Positions 52,731 to 61,959 of a stretch of 64,000 nucleotides of DNA are shown here, piece by piece (the stretch's first letter is position 1; every line of letters begins with the position of its first letter). This DNA comes from Paenibacillus harenae DSM 16969. Lineage in GTDB: Bacteria; Bacillota; Bacilli; Paenibacillales; Paenibacillaceae. The DNA lies in assembly GCF_000422465.1 (NCBI RefSeq), contig NZ_KE383842.1, positions 351,040-415,039 of the forward strand. The letters run 5' to 3'. Below the pieces are notes generated by a model. That model was not told the DNA's origin. It ran no database searches and was given only the letters and a program-made list of their open reading frames with translations. The position numbers were made by a program, and so were the translations under genes.

Positions 52731-52778
52731 AGAAACCATTTGAAGAAGTAAGTACAAAGAAACCATTTGAAGAAGTAA
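52731..52778 (+). repeat. 27-bp direct repeat, two copies
   Basis: AGAAACCATTTGAAGAAGTA occurs at 52731 and again at 52758 with near-identical flanks. It lies in the gene-free debris after the ABC exporter. Confidence 0.6.
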
Positions 52779-52813
52779 AGACTGACTGGTCAGTGGAATT
52801 GCAAAGTGAGGAT

Positions 52814-53130
52814 ATAGGCTGTCCCCAAGTAGGATGAATCTACTGATGGGGCAGCTTGTTCTTCAAGCAGGCAAGATCAGATCTGAAAATTAGACCTGAT
52901 CGCCCGCAGTTATCCTGCGCCACCGTTTTTTATTTAGGGCAATAACTCTTGTTTAAGCAGATTATGGGCAAGCGTAGCCATCCGTCCTCCAGGCTCGCCA
53001 TCGGCAAGTCTCGAAGCAGAATCCGTTGGAATCCCCCACCAATAGGTATAGTGGTTTCATTCGCCCGGATGGTGCATCGACAAAGTCATGCTTCAACTTC
53101 ACACCGTTCATCTCGACGGGAGCAGCGATC
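52814..53130 (-). mobile_element. Relic of an IS1182-type element
   Basis: The left end (AGGCTGTCCCCAAGTAGG, inner ATCTACTGATGGGGCAGC) and the transposase 3' part (AGCAGATTATGGGCAAGCG; CAAGTCTCGAAGCAGAA) match the 39.3 kb element. It then jumps to ATCGACAAAGTCATGCTTCA, which corresponds to the 40.5 kb part. The middle is deleted and many substitutions are present. Confidence 0.6.
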
Positions 53131-53159
53131 AGGTGCATGTAAGCACTAAGCCGCATGCT

Positions 53160-53350
53160 TATACTGGAATTCATCCAGCGTACGAACGGGTTTTCGTCCC
53201 ATTAGGTGGCTATCGTGGATTTCATCCAGTGGAAAAAGCCTCGTATCCGAGTATGAGTCCTCAAACAGTTAAAGTTACTGTAATGAATACAGGATAGGCT
53301 GAAAATAGGTTGTGATGCTCGAAAGTTACTGTACTGAATCCAGGATAGCT
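53160..53350. repeat. Repeat element with 51-68-51 spacing, copy 2
   Basis: Cores TGGAATTCATCCA (53165) and TGGATTTCATCCA (53216) are followed by TGAATACAGGATA and TGAATCCAGGATA (ending 53296 and 53347). Read on the - strand it is collinear with the copy at 27.1 kb. Only debris is seen in 53351-53561. Confidence 0.7.
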
Positions 53351-53561
53351 TAGTCGTTAATGCGTGGTAGAGAAGCAGAGCTGTCCCTCAGATCACTTTA
53401 AGAGCCCCGCCCGCATCGTGCTTAAAAGCGCCATCAGGTCTAAATATTAGATCTGTTGCCGACGAAACGAAGCAATCCGGCGCTCAGCACGCCGATATTC
53501 AAGGATCAGATCTGATCGTTTATTCTATCGCTGGCATAGAATGACCAAGATCCCAACCCCA

Positions 53562-54467
53562 TTACCTCTCCTCCGACCCGGTAAAGGTTTGAATGAACTT
53601 GCGCGGCGAGATGCCTTCGATTTGCTTGAACGCCTTGCTGAACGCGTAAACGCTGCCATATCCGACCTTCTCGGCTACCGAGGATACCGACAGGGGGCTG
53701 TAAATCATTAGATCCTTGGCTTTCTCTATCCGGTAGCGCATTTGGAATTGATGCGGCGTGAGCCCGTATTTTTGCTTGAACAGCCGCGAGAAGTGGAAGA
53801 CGCTGAGCGTAGCGGTCTTCGATAGCTCTTCGAGCAGCAGCGTCTGGTCGAACCGTTCCATGATAAGCGTCGCTACGGCGTCAAGCGACTTATGGTGAAC
53901 GCTCAGCCGGTTGGCATCGCTGGATTCCAGTCCTTTGACGATCAGATACAACAGCTTGAGCACCAACGATTTTTGCAGGATGTAATAGTCCAGATCCCGC
54001 CGCTCGTAAGCATGAATCAGCTGCTGCAGCGCCTTCAAGATTTCCCCGTGATTTTCGATCCGGATCACATCCGGAATTTGCAGCGAGTCCCCCAGCACGT
54101 CTTCGCGAATCCACCGTAATTCCTCCCCGCTGCATTCCGACCGTTTCTTGTAGTTGATGGGAACCTCCTCGAAGTCATCCTCGTTCATTGCGTCAAAATG
54201 AATATGCGGCATCCAGCACTCGCCGATCGATTCGATGAATTCATGCTCCTTGCCCGGCTTGAACAGAACGATTTCACCCTGGCTGATCATGTGCACCGTA
54301 TCGTCGATCCGAAGCGTCAGCCCTCCCTTTTCCAAATAAAGAAGCTCATAGTCAAAAATAATGCGTGATTTCAACCGCATCTCGGTCTCGCGATGGTTCC
54401 ATGCCCTGCGCACATTCGGCGACAGCCGCAGAAGTAATGATTTTTTAGATTTGGAAAGCGCTTCCAC
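53562..54467 (-). CDS. AraC family regulator beside the GH172 locus
   Basis: A 301-aa regulator if started at GTG 54467, which has AGGTG five bases upstream; the TTG at 54488 lacks a site. The cupin-type N-terminal half (ELLYLEKGGLTLRIDD, EIVLFKPGKEHEFIES) is followed by two helix-turn-helix units (LSVFHFSRLFKQKYG; VAEKVGYGSVYAFSKAFKQI). It is divergent from the first GH172 gene. A cre-like box overlaps its start codon, so it is probably under catabolite control. It likely activates the 54.7-64 kb genes. Confidence 0.85.
   Translation of the reverse strand: MEALSKSKKSLLLRLSPNVRRAWNHRETEMRLKSRIIFDYELLYLEKGGLTLRIDDTVHMISQGEIVLFKPGKEHEFIESIGECWMPHIHFDAMNEDDFEEVPINYKKRSECSGEELRWIREDVLGDSLQIPDVIRIENHGEILKALQQLIHAYERRDLDYYILQKSLVLKLLYLIVKGLESSDANRLSVHHKSLDAVATLIMERFDQTLLLEELSKTATLSVFHFSRLFKQKYGLTPHQFQMRYRIEKAKDLMIYSPLSVSSVAEKVGYGSVYAFSKAFKQIEGISPRKFIQTFTGSEER
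54453..54466. promoter_or_regulatory. cre-like box at the AraC start
   Basis: GGAAAGCGCTTCCA fits the CcpA consensus at 13 of 14 positions and directly abuts or overlaps the GTG start of the AraC gene. Confidence 0.55.
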
Positions 54468-54552
54468 TTTATCACCTCGAAATAGCAAGATTGGATAAAT
54501 AATAACAAGTTACAATAAAGAAGTCCAAAAAAAACTATGATAATATAGGCAA

Positions 54553-54566
54553 TGTAATCGTTAACA
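54553..54566. promoter_or_regulatory. LacI/CcpA-type operator upstream of GH172
   Basis: TGTAATCGTTAACA has the central CG and flanking pattern of LacI-family operators (13 of 14 to the cre consensus). It could serve the local LacI regulator or CcpA. Confidence 0.5.
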
Positions 54567-54687
54567 CGAAAATGTGGCCGGAGACAAGATAGCATCTTCT
54601 ATTATATTATGGCCGCCTGTGCGCTTCAATACTGTCCTGTTCTTACCAATTGACGGACTACACTTATGCTGGAAGGAGCAACCGAAT

Positions 54688-55770
54688 ATGAGTATGTTTA
54701 ATGGGCTGGATATGGGAATCGGAAGCTTGGCTAGAGTATCAAACGCAAAGACGCGTTCGATCAGCGCGGAAAATTTTAACGGGGAAAAAGGAAAAGGCGG
54801 CATGGCGACCGAAGGAACGGGCGCCGGATGCGCCCGCGATCTCGGAATCGGCTGGAAAGTATCCCCATCGGTAGAGATTGCGCCCGGCACGACCTTTACG
54901 ATGGCTGACATCGAAGGACCCGGTGCGATTCAGCATATATGGCTGACCTGCTTCCCGTCCCATTGGCGCAATATGATCCTTCGCATGTATTGGGACGACG
55001 AGGAGCAGCCCTCGGTGGAAGTGCCGCTCGGCGATTTCTTCTGCAACGGCTGGCAGGAGCGCTGCAACGTGAATTCGCAGCCGGTTGCCGTAAATCCTGC
55101 GGGCGGGATGAACAGCTTTTGGCTGATGCCGTTCCGCAAGCACGCCAAAATTACGGTAGAGAACAGAGAATCCGATAAAGTCGTTCTTTATTATCAGGTG
55201 GACTATACCTTGACGGATGTGCCGGACGACATGGCTTACTTCCATGCGCAGTGGAGAAGATCCAATCCCGTGCCATACAAAGACGTGCATACGATTTTGG
55301 ACGGCGTAAAGGGCAAAGGGCACTACGTCGGCACCTATCTCGCTTGGCAGGTAAACAATACCGGCTGGTGGGGCGAAGGCGAAATCAAGTTCTACATGGA
55401 CGGAGACAAGGAGTTTCCGACGATTTGCGGCACGGGAACGGAAGACTACTTCGGCGGCGCATGGAACTGGGAGCAGCCGATCGGGCAGTATTCCACTTAC
55501 TCGACAGCCTATCTGGGCATGCATCAGCTCATTAAGCCGGACGGATTATACCGAAGCCAGACCCGCTTCGGCATGTACCGCTGGCATATCATGGACCCGA
55601 TCCGCTTCGAAGAAGATTTGAAGGTGACGATCCAGGACCTGGGCTGGCGTTCCGGCAGACGATATTTGCCGCAGCAAAGCGATATCGCCTCCACGGCGTT
55701 CTGGTATCAGCTCGAGCCGCACGCTCCGCACCCGGAATTGCCGGGCAACGACGAGAGGGAAGTCATCTAG
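54688..55770 (+). CDS. GH172 (DUF2961) glycoside hydrolase
   Basis: A 360-aa cytosolic protein; ATG 54688 follows GGAAGGAG, and the longer frame from 54574 is rejected. Family GH172 is known from difructose-anhydride enzymes and exo-D-arabinofuranosidases. Seen: IEGPGAIQHIWLT, RMYWDDEEQPSVEVPLGDFF, then KGHYVGTYLAWQ and the paired acidic motifs WGEGEIKFYMDGD and GTGTEDYFGGA that should hold the catalytic glutamates. The neighbouring isomerase remnant and ribulokinase point to a pentofuranoside substrate, perhaps D-arabinose. A fructose-derived substrate is also possible. Confidence 0.82.
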   Translation: MSMFNGLDMGIGSLARVSNAKTRSISAENFNGEKGKGGMATEGTGAGCARDLGIGWKVSPSVEIAPGTTFTMADIEGPGAIQHIWLTCFPSHWRNMILRMYWDDEEQPSVEVPLGDFFCNGWQERCNVNSQPVAVNPAGGMNSFWLMPFRKHAKITVENRESDKVVLYYQVDYTLTDVPDDMAYFHAQWRRSNPVPYKDVHTILDGVKGKGHYVGTYLAWQVNNTGWWGEGEIKFYMDGDKEFPTICGTGTEDYFGGAWNWEQPIGQYSTYSTAYLGMHQLIKPDGLYRSQTRFGMYRWHIMDPIRFEEDLKVTIQDLGWRSGRRYLPQQSDIASTAFWYQLEPHAPHPELPGNDEREVI

Positions 55771-55831
55771 TCTTCGCCTGGTTGACGCAGCGGCACGATA
55801 CACAATCATTTAGCGCCCGAGGTGAAAGGCT

Positions 55832-56839
55832 TTGCTTAAAGCAACGATTAAAGAAGTAGCTGCGGAAGCGCAAGTGTCTACGGCGACCGTGTCCCGCGTC
55901 CTCAACAACAGCTCTAAGGTGAGCGAAGAAGCGAGGCAGCGTGTAAGCGCAGCTATCGCAAAGCTTAATTATGAGCCCAGCGCCATAGCGAGAAGTTTAA
56001 AGCAGGACAGGACATTTATGATCGGCATCATCGTACCCGACATTACGAATCCGTATTTTATGGAAATTTCGAAGGGAATCGAGGATACGGTCGGCCAAAA
56101 CGGGTTTCAGCTCATGTTCTGCAGCTCGGATGAAAATACGGATAAAGAAAAAAAGCTGCTGCAGCTCCTTAACGAAAAGCGTGTCGACGCGGTCGTCGTG
56201 GCGACGGCTGGCGGCAACGGAAGCAAGATCGCAAGCATGTCGCGTTCCGGCCTGCCTGTCGTGCTGATTGATCGCAGCCTGGAGAAGCACGACGGCTTCA
56301 AGCAGCTGGATCTGATCGCGGAGGATAATGCGGAAGGCGCATATATGCTAACCAAGCGGCTGCTGGAAGACGGCCATACATCCCTAGGTGTTGTTAACGG
56401 CCCTTCCTGGGTAAGCACGGGGAAGGAACGTTACGACGGCGTCCTTCGGGCGATGCGGGAATCGGGAATCGAGCATTTGCCGTATGTGTTCAACGGCGAT
56501 TTCTCCGTTGAGGGCGGAATTCGGGCGGTACGGCGGTTCTGGCAGGCGAAGCAGAAGCCGACGGCGATCATATCGCTCAATAACCGGATGACCTTCGGCG
56601 TACTGATTGAGCTCATACGGCAGGGTCTGCATATTCCAAGCGATGTGGCCATCGCCTCCTTCGGCGAGGTCGAGGCTGGGCAGCTGCTCAAAAATCCGAA
56701 GCTCTATTATATTGACCAACAGCCATATGACATGGGAAAGCGGGCCGGCGAGCTTCTGCTCAGTCGGATGAATAAGCAGAGTGTGAGCATGCGTTCACAC
56801 TTGGAAATATTTAGACATCAGCTCAAATGCTTTCATTAA
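55832..56839 (+). CDS. LacI family transcriptional regulator
   Basis: A 335-aa repressor starting at TTG 55832, behind GAGGTG. The LacI helix-turn-helix is complete ([20 protein letters not shown]). The hinge ([16 protein letters not shown]) and the sugar-binding domain ([20 protein letters not shown]) follow. It is 61 bases after the first GH172 gene and before the sugar-catabolic genes, so it probably represses this locus. TGTAATCGTTAACA at 54553 is a candidate site. Confidence 0.9.
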   Translation: MLKATIKEVAAEAQVSTATVSRVLNNSSKVSEEARQRVSAAIAKLNYEPSAIARSLKQDRTFMIGIIVPDITNPYFMEISKGIEDTVGQNGFQLMFCSSDENTDKEKKLLQLLNEKRVDAVVVATAGGNGSKIASMSRSGLPVVLIDRSLEKHDGFKQLDLIAEDNAEGAYMLTKRLLEDGHTSLGVVNGPSWVSTGKERYDGVLRAMRESGIEHLPYVFNGDFSVEGGIRAVRRFWQAKQKPTAIISLNNRMTFGVLIELIRQGLHIPSDVAIASFGEVEAGQLLKNPKLYYIDQQPYDMGKRAGELLLSRMNKQSVSMRSHLEIFRHQLKCFH

Positions 56840-56885
56840 TGCAGCACAGTACATCGATATTGATCGTTTAGGAGAGATGACTCAT

Positions 56886-57355
56886 ATGTCTAACGCAAAA
56901 GCAGTAAATCGTATGCAGGGCAACCTGCCGAAAATCGGAATTCGTCCCATTATTGACGGGCGCCGCGGAGGCATTCGCGAATCGCTGGAGGAAGTTACGA
57001 TGGAAATGGCCAAGACGGCTGCGGCCTTCTTGTCTGAAAATTTGAAGCAATGCATGAGCGCAGCAACCAAAATTGGCCGACGACCTGGTTTGCCCCGAAC
57101 TTGACGGGTGAGGGCATGTTCAAGGATGTGTACACGGTGATGAACAAATGGGGTTCGAATCACGGCGTCGTGAGCTACGGTCATATCGGAGGCGACCTCA
57201 TTACGCTGGCATCGATGCTTCGCATTCCGGTCTCGATGCATAATGTTCCGGACGAGAGAGTGTACAGACCGAGCGCATGGACCGCATTTGGCGAAATGGA
57301 GCCGGTCGGCGCAGATTATCGCGCATGCCGAACCTTCGGTCCGCTCTATAAGTAA
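56886..57355 (+). pseudogene. fucI: L-fucose/D-arabinose isomerase, internally deleted
   Basis: The N-terminal ~55 codons ([20 protein letters not shown]) match FucI. Near 57045-57055 the sequence jumps, with a frame change, to the C-terminal end: [45 protein letters not shown]. Intact FucI has ~590 residues; about 430, including the metal-binding residues, are missing. GGAGAG precedes the ATG. The intact enzyme converts L-fucose or D-arabinose to the ketose, which the next gene would phosphorylate. As it stands the pathway is broken at this step. Confidence 0.85.
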
Positions 57356-57373
57356 AGAAAGGGGCTTGAATCT

Positions 57374-59041
57374 ATGTGTGCCAAATATGCAATAGGCGTC
57401 GATTACGGCACCGAGTCGGGAAGGGCTCTGCTGGTTGACATTGCAGACGGAACGGAAGTCGCTACTCATGTTACGCCTTATTCGCACGGCGTAATGGACG
57501 AGAAGCTTCCGGACGGAACCGCGCTTGGTCCCGACTGGGCGCTGCAGCATCCGGACGACTATATGGAGGTGCTGAGGCGCTCCGTGCCGGCCGTGCTGCG
57601 CGAGGCGGGCGTCAATCCCGCGGATGTGATCGGAATCGGGATCGATTTCACGGCCTGTACGATGATACCGCTGGATGAACAAGGCATGCCGCTATGCCTG
57701 AAGCCGGAATGGAGCGGCAATCCGCACAGCTGGGTGAAGCTGTGGAAGCATCACGCCGCCCAGGAAGAAGCGAACCGCTTGAATGCGATCGCGGAGGAGC
57801 GCGGCGAAGCTTTCCTGGCCAGATACGGCGGGAAACTATCCTCCGAGTGGATGATCGCTAAAGTTTGGCAAATATTAGACGAGGCGCCGGAAATCTATTC
57901 GCAGTCCGATTTGTTTATGGAAGCGGCGGATTGGGTCGTCATGCAAATGACCGGAAACCTTGTGCGGAATAGCTGTACGGCCGGCTACAAAGCCGTCTGG
58001 CATAAAGAGCGGGGTTATCCTTCGAAGTCGTTTTTCGCGGCGCTGGATCCGCGGCTTGAACCGTTGACCGAGACGAAGCTTCGCGGGAAGATCGCAGCGC
58101 TGGGCTCTAAAGCGGGCGAATTGAGCACCGCTATGGCGGAGGCCATGGGCCTTAATCCGGGCATCGCGGTAGCGGTCGGCAATGTCGACGCTCATGCGGC
58201 GGTACCGGCGGTAGGCGTTGTAAAGCCGGGTAAGCTGGTCATGGCGATGGGAACCTCGATCTGCCATCTGCTGCTGAGCGACAAGGAAGTAAATGTGGAA
58301 GGCATGTGCGGCGTCGTGGAGGACGGAATCGTAGCCGGTTATTACGGCTATGAAGCAGGCCAGTCGGCAGTGGGCGATATTTTCGCCTGGTACGTGGATG
58401 AAGCGGTGCCTGCTTATATAAAGGAAGCTGCGCAGGCAGACGGCACGGGCGTTCACCAATGGCTTGAGCGTAAAGCCGCGGCCTACGATCCGGGTGAAAT
58501 TGGGCTGCTTGCGTTGGATTGGTGGAACGGCAACCGTTCGGTGCTCGTAGATGCGGACCTGACCGGCATGCTTGTCGGGTTGACGCTGCAGACGAAGCCG
58601 GAGGAAATTTACAGGGCGCTGCTTGAAGCGACCGCTTTCGGAACGAGACGGATTATCGAAGCCTTCCATGAAAACGGCGTTGAAGTAAATGAAGTATATG
58701 CATGCGGAGGACTTCCGCAGCGCAACCGGCTGCTGATGCAAATCTATGCGGACGTCACGGGCAGAGAAATTAAAATTGCGGATTCCACCCAGACGGCGGC
58801 GCTCGGCGCGGCGATGTTCGCATCGGTAGCGGCCGGAGCGGGAGCAGGCGGCTACGATACGATCGTGGAAGCGGCGGAGCAAATGGCGAGAGTCCGGGAA
58901 GAGACGTTCAAGCCAATCCCCGGGCATGCGGCGGTATATGAGGAGCTATATCAGGAGTACGTGAAGCTGCATGATTATTTCGGACGCGGCGGCAATCCCG
59001 TCATGAAGAAATTAAAGGCGTTGAAACGCAGTAAAGGATAA
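57374..59041 (+). CDS. araB: Ribulokinase (FGGY family)
   Basis: A 555-aa cytosolic kinase of the FGGY family that matches AraB in length. Seen: the N-terminal phosphate-binding [15 protein letters not shown], the substrate region [15 protein letters not shown] and [18 protein letters not shown], and C-terminal [20 protein letters not shown]. AraB enzymes phosphorylate L-ribulose, and several accept D-ribulose. Following a fucI remnant, the likely reaction here is D-ribulose (from D-arabinose) to ribulose 5-phosphate. It begins 18 bases after the isomerase. Confidence 0.88.
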   Translation: MCAKYAIGVDYGTESGRALLVDIADGTEVATHVTPYSHGVMDEKLPDGTALGPDWALQHPDDYMEVLRRSVPAVLREAGVNPADVIGIGIDFTACTMIPLDEQGMPLCLKPEWSGNPHSWVKLWKHHAAQEEANRLNAIAEERGEAFLARYGGKLSSEWMIAKVWQILDEAPEIYSQSDLFMEAADWVVMQMTGNLVRNSCTAGYKAVWHKERGYPSKSFFAALDPRLEPLTETKLRGKIAALGSKAGELSTAMAEAMGLNPGIAVAVGNVDAHAAVPAVGVVKPGKLVMAMGTSICHLLLSDKEVNVEGMCGVVEDGIVAGYYGYEAGQSAVGDIFAWYVDEAVPAYIKEAAQADGTGVHQWLERKAAAYDPGEIGLLALDWWNGNRSVLVDADLTGMLVGLTLQTKPEEIYRALLEATAFGTRRIIEAFHENGVEVNEVYACGGLPQRNRLLMQIYADVTGREIKIADSTQTAALGAAMFASVAAGAGAGGYDTIVEAAEQMARVREETFKPIPGHAAVYEELYQEYVKLHDYFGRGGNPVMKKLKALKRSKG

Positions 59042-59112
59042 AGCGCTTGCCGCTTTATTCTCAAAGAGTGTGCAATCGATCTCATAATGACATAAGAAAA
59101 GGTGATACCAGA

Positions 59113-60222
59113 ATGGAAATTCAACAATCGATCCAATCGCTAAGCCAGATGAGACCGGGCAAGCGCAAGAGAGAGTCCAGCTATGACCGCACGGGCGGAA
59201 ATAAAGATTATTTCTCTATTAATCCGGGTGACAAAACGGAAATTTGCCATATCAAGGGAGCAGGGGCGATTACGCACATCTGGATGACGATGGCGACGGA
59301 CGCTCCGCAGGAAGAGGCGCTGCTTCCGCGTAAAATCGTAATCCGCATGTATTGGGACGGCGAGACCGAGCCTAGCGTAGAGGCGCCGATCGGCGATTTC
59401 TTCGGACTGGGGCACGGCGTGACCAAGAACTATGAATCGGCTCTTCTTATGATGAGCCCGGAAGACGGCAAAGCGCTTAACAGCTTTTTCCGGATGCCCT
59501 ATGCAATCGATGCCAGAATTGAAATCGAAAGCGAAGCGGAGCTGCCGATCAAGTTCTACTTCTATATCGACTATGAAGCCTACGACAAGCTGCCTGAGAA
59601 CGAGCTGCGTTTCCACGCCCAGTGGAACCGGGAGTGTCCGACCGAAGGAATCGACGAGAGCACGGTTGACAACGCTCATTTTGAATTCGGCGGCAAAAAT
59701 ACGACCGGCGACGGCAATTACGTCATTCTCGACGCGAAGGGCAAAGGACATTACGTCGGCTGCAACTTCAACGTTCACAACTTGAGAGAAACAAGAGAAT
59801 GGAATTGGTACGGCGAAGGCGACGATATGATCTTCATCGACGGAGAGCCATGGCCGCCGACGCTGCACGGAACCGGGATGGAAGACTATTTCAATACGGC
59901 ATGGTGCCCGCAGCAGGAAGTATGCACGCCTTACCACGGCATTATTTTGGGCGGAGGACCGAATTGGAGCGGCAAGATCTCAACGTATCGGTACCACGTT
60001 CTTGATCCGGTCATGTTCGATCGAAGCATTAAGGTTACGATTGAGCACGGCCATAACAACCATCGCAGCGATGACGTATCCTCGACGGCTTACTGGTACC
60101 AGACGGAGCCGCATCAAGCTTTCAAGCCGCTGCCGAAGGTGAAGGATCGCCTGCCGCTTCCCGACATTAAGCCGTTTAACGAGCAAAGCTTGAAAGAGAT
60201 TTTCAAGCACGCGAACCCATAA
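59113..60222 (+). CDS. GH172 (DUF2961) glycoside hydrolase, second copy
   Basis: A 369-aa paralogue of the 54.7 kb enzyme, starting at ATG 59113 behind AAAGGTG. It shares IKGAGAITHIWMT, RMYWDGETEPSVEAPIGDFF, KGHYVGCNF, the acidic pair WYGEGDDMIFIDGE and GTGMEDYFNTA, and SSTAYWYQTEPH near the end. No signal peptide is seen, so it acts in the cytosol on imported oligosaccharides. The two copies differ through much of their length, so they may have different linkage or chain-end preference. Confidence 0.82.
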   Translation: MEIQQSIQSLSQMRPGKRKRESSYDRTGGNKDYFSINPGDKTEICHIKGAGAITHIWMTMATDAPQEEALLPRKIVIRMYWDGETEPSVEAPIGDFFGLGHGVTKNYESALLMMSPEDGKALNSFFRMPYAIDARIEIESEAELPIKFYFYIDYEAYDKLPENELRFHAQWNRECPTEGIDESTVDNAHFEFGGKNTTGDGNYVILDAKGKGHYVGCNFNVHNLRETREWNWYGEGDDMIFIDGEPWPPTLHGTGMEDYFNTAWCPQQEVCTPYHGIILGGGPNWSGKISTYRYHVLDPVMFDRSIKVTIEHGHNNHRSDDVSSTAYWYQTEPHQAFKPLPKVKDRLPLPDIKPFNEQSLKEIFKHANP

Positions 60223-60478
60223 ACGCGCTTCGTACGCGCCTCTTAAGGAGATGATGAAGCTGCGAAAGACGCTGACGGGAAGTTTGCTTCTCTGAGATCC
60301 CGGGAAGTGGGACGCCTTACGGCAGCGTCGCGAAATCGATGGACGACGTTTTTTGGTTCAAGGCGACGCTGAATAAATGAAAGCGCTTAAATGATTTTGC
60401 TGGTTAAGCTGGATTCCGGTTTGAACGCTTCGGCGTTTAAATAAACATTCTTTTTTATAAAAAAGGGAGGATTCACAA
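60223..60478 (+). promoter_or_regulatory. Intergenic region with cre box before the importer
   Basis: TGAAAGCGCTTAAA (60378-60391) is a cre-like box upstream of the binding-protein gene. Short broken frames here (one ending MDDVFWFKATLNK) look like gene debris. No full gene is seen. Confidence 0.5.
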
Positions 60479-61876
60479 ATGCAGGCTTATCGTGGAAAGG
60501 TTATGACGGGCATCCTAGCGGCGATTCTCATGCTGACGTTCGTATTGTCCGGCTGCGGCAATTCCGGGTCGAACACCGAGGGCAACACGGGGAACACAGG
60601 CAATGCGGGTGAAACGGCAAACAACGGCAATACCGGCGAGAAACCGGCTGAGAAAGCAACGGTTGAGTTCTGGGCGCAAAAGTTCGAAGACACGACGGAC
60701 GCCTGGTTTAAGAAATGGACGGACGAATTCAACAAATCGCAGGATAACGTTCAAGTGAAGCTGACGATCGTACCCGGTGACGCATGGGCGCAAAAGCTGA
60801 AGGCGGCGCAAGCGGCCGGCAAAGCGCCGGATATTATGACCAGAAGCTATTCGGGTATCGCTCCGGGAGCCAAAAACGGCGAAATCATGGCGCTGAACGA
60901 CTTGATGGACCCAGCCGTATTCGACGATCTGTATGACAATGTGAAAGAGTTCGTTACCGTTGACGGCCAATACTACGCTTACCCTAAGCTGGTTGAACCT
61001 TCCGCTGTCTTGTATTACCGCAAGGACTTGTTCGAAGCGGCGGGACTTGATCCTGAGAAGCCTCCGGTCACTTGGGCGGAGTTTATTGAATACGGCAAGA
61101 AACTGACTCAAAAAGGCATCTTCGGCGCTTCCATTGCGCAGACTGCGCCTGATCTTGGCTGGTCAAGCTGGGGCTTGCAGTACAATGCAGCCGGACATCT
61201 TCCGATTACGGATGACTGGTCCAAAGCGGATGTAATGGACGACAAATACAAAGAGCTTCTTAACTTCTACGCAACGCTTTACAAAGAAGGGATTATTCCT
61301 AAGCAGCAGTTGTCCGCTTATGCAGACGCGGCTCCATTCGGTCAAGGCAAACTGGCCATGACGGTCAGCGGCTCCTGGTCGATCGGTTTATTCCGCAACG
61401 AATACAAGGATATTCTGGACAAAACCGGCGTAGCTCCAATGCCTTCCATCGACGGCGACCAAACGAAGCCGACAGCAACGCTTGGAGGATGGTCGCTTGT
61501 CATTGACGGCAAGTCGAAAAAACCGGAAGCGGCTGCGCAATACATTCAATATCTGCTTGCAGGCGACCCGGCGATTATGATCGACTTCTTCAAAACGAGC
61601 CAATTCTCGAAATTCTCGCCGCGTAAATCGGTTGACGAAGCGATGAATCAAGATCCTGCCGCTTCCGCTGACGAGTGGCGCAAGCTGATTGCCGAGAAGG
61701 TTATTCCTTACGCGAAAGCCGAGCCGGCCTATCCATGGGATATCAGCATCGCGTTCGCTACGGCGGTCGAATCCGCTATGAAGGGCGAGTCGGTTGACAA
61801 AGCTCTTGCCACTGCAGAGAAAACGATTAACGACTATATCGCAAAATCCAAATTGGCGGGCACGAATCCGCAATAA
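60479..61876 (+). CDS. Sugar ABC transporter solute-binding lipoprotein
   Basis: A 465-aa binding protein. The signal peptide ends in the lipobox LSGC with Cys26 as lipid site, followed by an Asn/Gly/Thr-rich linker. The mature part is a family 1 sugar-binding protein: VKLTIVPGDAWAQKLKAA, APDIMTRSYSGIAPGAKNG, AVLYYRKDLFEAAGLDPEKP. GGGAGG precedes the ATG. A cre box lies ~90 bases upstream. It starts a complete SBP-permease-permease set for the GH172 locus; the ATPase is not in the window. Confidence 0.9.
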   Translation: MQAYRGKVMTGILAAILMLTFVLSGCGNSGSNTEGNTGNTGNAGETANNGNTGEKPAEKATVEFWAQKFEDTTDAWFKKWTDEFNKSQDNVQVKLTIVPGDAWAQKLKAAQAAGKAPDIMTRSYSGIAPGAKNGEIMALNDLMDPAVFDDLYDNVKEFVTVDGQYYAYPKLVEPSAVLYYRKDLFEAAGLDPEKPPVTWAEFIEYGKKLTQKGIFGASIAQTAPDLGWSSWGLQYNAAGHLPITDDWSKADVMDDKYKELLNFYATLYKEGIIPKQQLSAYADAAPFGQGKLAMTVSGSWSIGLFRNEYKDILDKTGVAPMPSIDGDQTKPTATLGGWSLVIDGKSKKPEAAAQYIQYLLAGDPAIMIDFFKTSQFSKFSPRKSVDEAMNQDPAASADEWRKLIAEKVIPYAKAEPAYPWDISIAFATAVESAMKGESVDKALATAEKTINDYIAKSKLAGTNPQ

Positions 61877-61897
61877 CAGGCGGCCGGGAGGAGCCGG

Positions 61898-61917
61898 CCG
61901 GGAGCGCGGGCTCCCGG
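61898..61917 (+). other. Stem-loop between binding protein and permease
   Basis: A perfect CCGGGAG / CTCCCGG stem with a six-base loop and no T-run. It probably protects or pauses the transcript after the highly needed binding-protein message. Confidence 0.5.
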
Positions 61918-61959
61918 TTGGCTGATTCCCGCACTTCTATACAACGGTGGTGAATGCGA

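Noticed and set aside
57875..58927. A 350-codon frame on the - strand
   Set aside because: Antisense to the ribulokinase; no recognisable domain.
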